This document shows, one piece after another, positions 62,216 to 64,000 of a DNA stretch of 64,000 bases. This DNA is from Nocardioides marmoriginsengisoli (GTDB taxonomy: Bacteria > Actinomycetota > Actinomycetes > Propionibacteriales > Nocardioidaceae): NCBI RefSeq assembly GCF_003725695.1, contig NZ_RJSE01000003.1, positions 1 through 64,000 of the forward strand, written 5' to 3'. Every line of letters begins with the position of its first letter. Within the stretch, counting starts at the first letter, position 1. A program made the translations under genes and the position numbers. The notes under the pieces were generated by a model, which had not been told where the DNA came from, made no database searches, and worked only from the letters and a program-made list of their open reading frames with translations.

Positions 62216-63973
62216 TCAAGCCCCCTTTCCCGGGAAGAGCTGCAGGTACAGCGTCGTGATCACCGAGTTCACGAAGAAGGTGAGCAGGAAGGTGATCACC
62301 ACGGACTGGTTCACCGACTCACCGACACCCTTGGGGCCGGGTGCCGTGTTGAGCCCGCGGTAGCAGGCGACCACCCCGGCGATGAAGCCGAAGATCACCG
62401 CCTTGATCGCTCCGACCCAGAGGTCCTGGAGCTGTGCCAGCGCGGTGAAGCTGGACAGGTAGGCGCCGGGAGTGCCGTCCTGGACGATCACGTTGAAGAA
62501 GTAGCCGCCGAGGACGCCGACCACCGCGACGAGCCCGTTGAGCAGTACGGCGGCGACGACGCAGGCCAGGGTCCGCGGTACCACCAGCTGTTGGACCGGG
62601 GAGAGCCCGACCACCCTCATCGCGGCGATCTCGTCGCGGATCGTCCTCGAGCCGAGGTCGGCGCAGATCGCCGCGCCTCCGGCTCCGGCGATCACCAGAC
62701 AGGTCACGATCGGAGCTGCCTGCTGGACCACGGCGAGGACGCTGGCCGCACCGGTGAAGGACTGCGCGCCGACCTGGACGGTCAGGGTGCCGAGCTGCAG
62801 CGCGATCACCGCGCCGAACGGGATCGCGATCAGGATCGCGGGCAGCCAGGAGACGCTGACCACGAACCAGAACTGCTCCAGCGCCTCGCGGGCAGCGAAC
62901 GGGCGTCTGACCCCCATCCGCAGAGTGTCGAGCCCGAGCGCGTACAAGTCCCCCGTCGCCTGGAGCGCCCGGGTGGCGAGGTGCTGACCCGGGATTGCGG
63001 CGACCCGGTCTCGGTCGTCGTCCTCGGCGACGTACAACGGAGCCGTCCCCGCGGCGACCCGCTCGCGGTGACGGACCGCCCCGGCCCGGCCCGCGCCGGA
63101 ACGCGGCATCAGCTGGCGTGGCAGCACCTCGATCGACCGTGCGGCCGAGCTCATCAACGCCACGCCGCCCGGGTACTCGGGTTCGGCCAGCAGGTCGCGG
63201 CGGCCGTGGTCGGCCTCCTCGCTCATCCCGATCGGGCCGTCCGGGTCACCGCTCATGAACTGGGAGACCACCGGGTGGTCGGTGAGCAGGAACTCCTCGC
63301 GCGGGCCGAACATCACCAGCTCGCGCAGGTACAGCATGCCGAGGTTGTCGGGGAGCGTGCGGGAGAGCTCGATGTTGTGGGTGACCACCAGCATCGTGGC
63401 GTCAGTGGCGGCGTTCACCTCGGCGAGCAGCTGCGCCAGGTTGGAGGTGCGCACCGGGTCGAGGCCGGAGTCCGGCTCGTCCACCAGGATGATCTCGGGA
63501 TCGGTGATCAGCGACCGGGCCAGTCCGGCACGCTTCTTCATGCCGCCGGAGATCTCGGCCGGAACCTTGTGCTCCTGCCCGATCAGGCCGACCAGGTCGA
63601 GCTTCTCCAGCGCCCGCTTGCGGATCTGGTGCTCCTTGAGCCGGGTGTGCTTGCGCAGCGGGAAGGCTACGTTCTCGTAGACGCTCATCGAGCCGAAGAG
63701 GGCACCGTCCTGGAAGAGCACGCCGAACTTCTTCCGGAGCTCCAGGCGCTGGGCCTCGTTCGCCGCGACCATGTCGACACCGTCGACCAGGATGCTGCCC
63801 TGCTCGGGTTCGACGAGGCCGATGATCGACTTGAGGAAGACCGACTTGCCGGTGCCCGACGGTCCGAGCAGCGCGGTGATCTCCCCCGCCGGCAAGGTCA
63901 GCGACACGTCGTGCCAGATGTTCTGACGCCCGTAGCTCTTGGTCAGCCCGCTGACTTCGACGGTTCCGCCCAT
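62216..63973 (-). CDS. MceG-type ABC ATPase fused to YrbEA permease
   Basis: A 585-residue fusion. Residues 1-~250 are a complete Mkl/MceG ATPase: Walker A GPSGTGKS (37-44), Q-loop Q88, signature SGGMKKR (142-148), Walker B ILVDEPDSGLDP with E166, switch H199, and the MceG end DGPIGMSEE. Residues ~250-335 form a linker that still resembles an MceG C-terminal tail. Residues ~335-585 are a whole YrbEA permease with coupling motif LGSRTIRDEIAAMRVVGLSP. ATPase and permease are usually separate; MceG in M. tuberculosis is one unlinked gene serving all Mce systems. No internal stop, and no good ribosome site before the internal ATG at 63154. ATG at 63973 is chosen; GTG at 63976 is possible. Confidence 0.88.
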   Translation of the reverse strand: MGGTVEVSGLTKSYGRQNIWHDVSLTLPAGEITALLGPSGTGKSVFLKSIIGLVEPEQGSILVDGVDMVAANEAQRLELRKKFGVLFQDGALFGSMSVYENVAFPLRKHTRLKEHQIRKRALEKLDLVGLIGQEHKVPAEISGGMKKRAGLARSLITDPEIILVDEPDSGLDPVRTSNLAQLLAEVNAATDATMLVVTHNIELSRTLPDNLGMLYLRELVMFGPREEFLLTDHPVVSQFMSGDPDGPIGMSEEADHGRRDLLAEPEYPGGVALMSSAARSIEVLPRQLMPRSGAGRAGAVRHRERVAAGTAPLYVAEDDDRDRVAAIPGQHLATRALQATGDLYALGLDTLRMGVRRPFAAREALEQFWFVVSVSWLPAILIAIPFGAVIALQLGTLTVQVGAQSFTGAASVLAVVQQAAPIVTCLVIAGAGGAAICADLGSRTIRDEIAAMRVVGLSPVQQLVVPRTLACVVAAVLLNGLVAVVGVLGGYFFNVIVQDGTPGAYLSSFTALAQLQDLWVGAIKAVIFGFIAGVVACYRGLNTAPGPKGVGESVNQSVVITFLLTFFVNSVITTLYLQLFPGKGA

Positions 63974-64000
63974 CACGGTTCTCCCTCAGTTGGTGTGCCT

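Noticed and set aside
63121-63160. Internal start (ATG at 63154) giving a separate YrbEA gene
   Set aside because: No ribosome-binding sequence precedes it and the frame is continuous from the ATPase, so a fusion is the simpler reading.

Overview
The window is very GC-rich, almost fully coding DNA with many GTG/TTG starts and four-base gene overlaps. It carries KstR-type steroid catabolism genes and three complete mce lipid-import loci. This points to an actinobacterium of the mycolata/Nocardioides type; a Nocardioides-like genus is my inference, not a proven assignment.

Layout. 1-1.5 kb: the 3' end of kstD and hsd4B. 1.6-5.1 kb: a two-component system, a small SPFH-like protein and a KefB-type antiporter. 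5.1-9.8 kb (minus): the steroid side-chain operon ltp2, chsH1, chsH2 and a fused chsE1-chsE2. 9.9-15.7 kb: an alpha/beta hydrolase, a WS/DGAT-type acyltransferase, an HSL-type esterase and a FadE34-type dehydrogenase. 15.8-19.6 kb: two methyltransferases, an alpha-toroid (prenyltransferase-like) protein and a GT4 glycosyltransferase, function unknown. 19.8-23.9 kb: the repressor kstR, two short-chain dehydrogenases (one Hsd4A-like), ferredoxin fdxD, an FMN-binding split-barrel protein and a ferredoxin reductase. 23.9-33.8 kb (minus): an mce4-type operon. 34-39.6 kb: uvrB, a SIMPL-domain protein, a cardiolipin synthase-like enzyme, an SDR and a carboxymuconolactone decarboxylase-like protein. 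39.7-48.4 kb (minus): a second mce operon. 48.5-53.5 kb: a double SCP2-domain protein, a secreted choice-of-anchor-P-like repeat protein, an AlkA-type glycosylase and an ATP-dependent DNA ligase. 53.5-64 kb (minus): a third mce operon whose first gene fuses an MceG-type ATPase to a YrbEA permease.

How it fits together. KstR-type operators (TnnAACnnGTTnnA) lie before the side-chain operon and divergent hydrolase, before the ferredoxin-reductase/fdxD/hsd4A operon and, with one mismatch, before the mce4 operon, fadE34, the acyltransferase and kstR. The picture is steroid uptake by Mce4, then side-chain beta-oxidation (ChsE, ChsH, Ltp2, Hsd4A/B, FadE34) and ring attack by KstD, under one repressor. 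The other two mce operons have no such box that I can see and probably import other lipids.

The two least ordinary features are gene fusions: ChsE1-ChsE2 (two subunits of one dehydrogenase in one chain) and MceG-YrbEA (ATPase and permease in one chain). All function calls come from reading sequence and recalled families; no database search was run.
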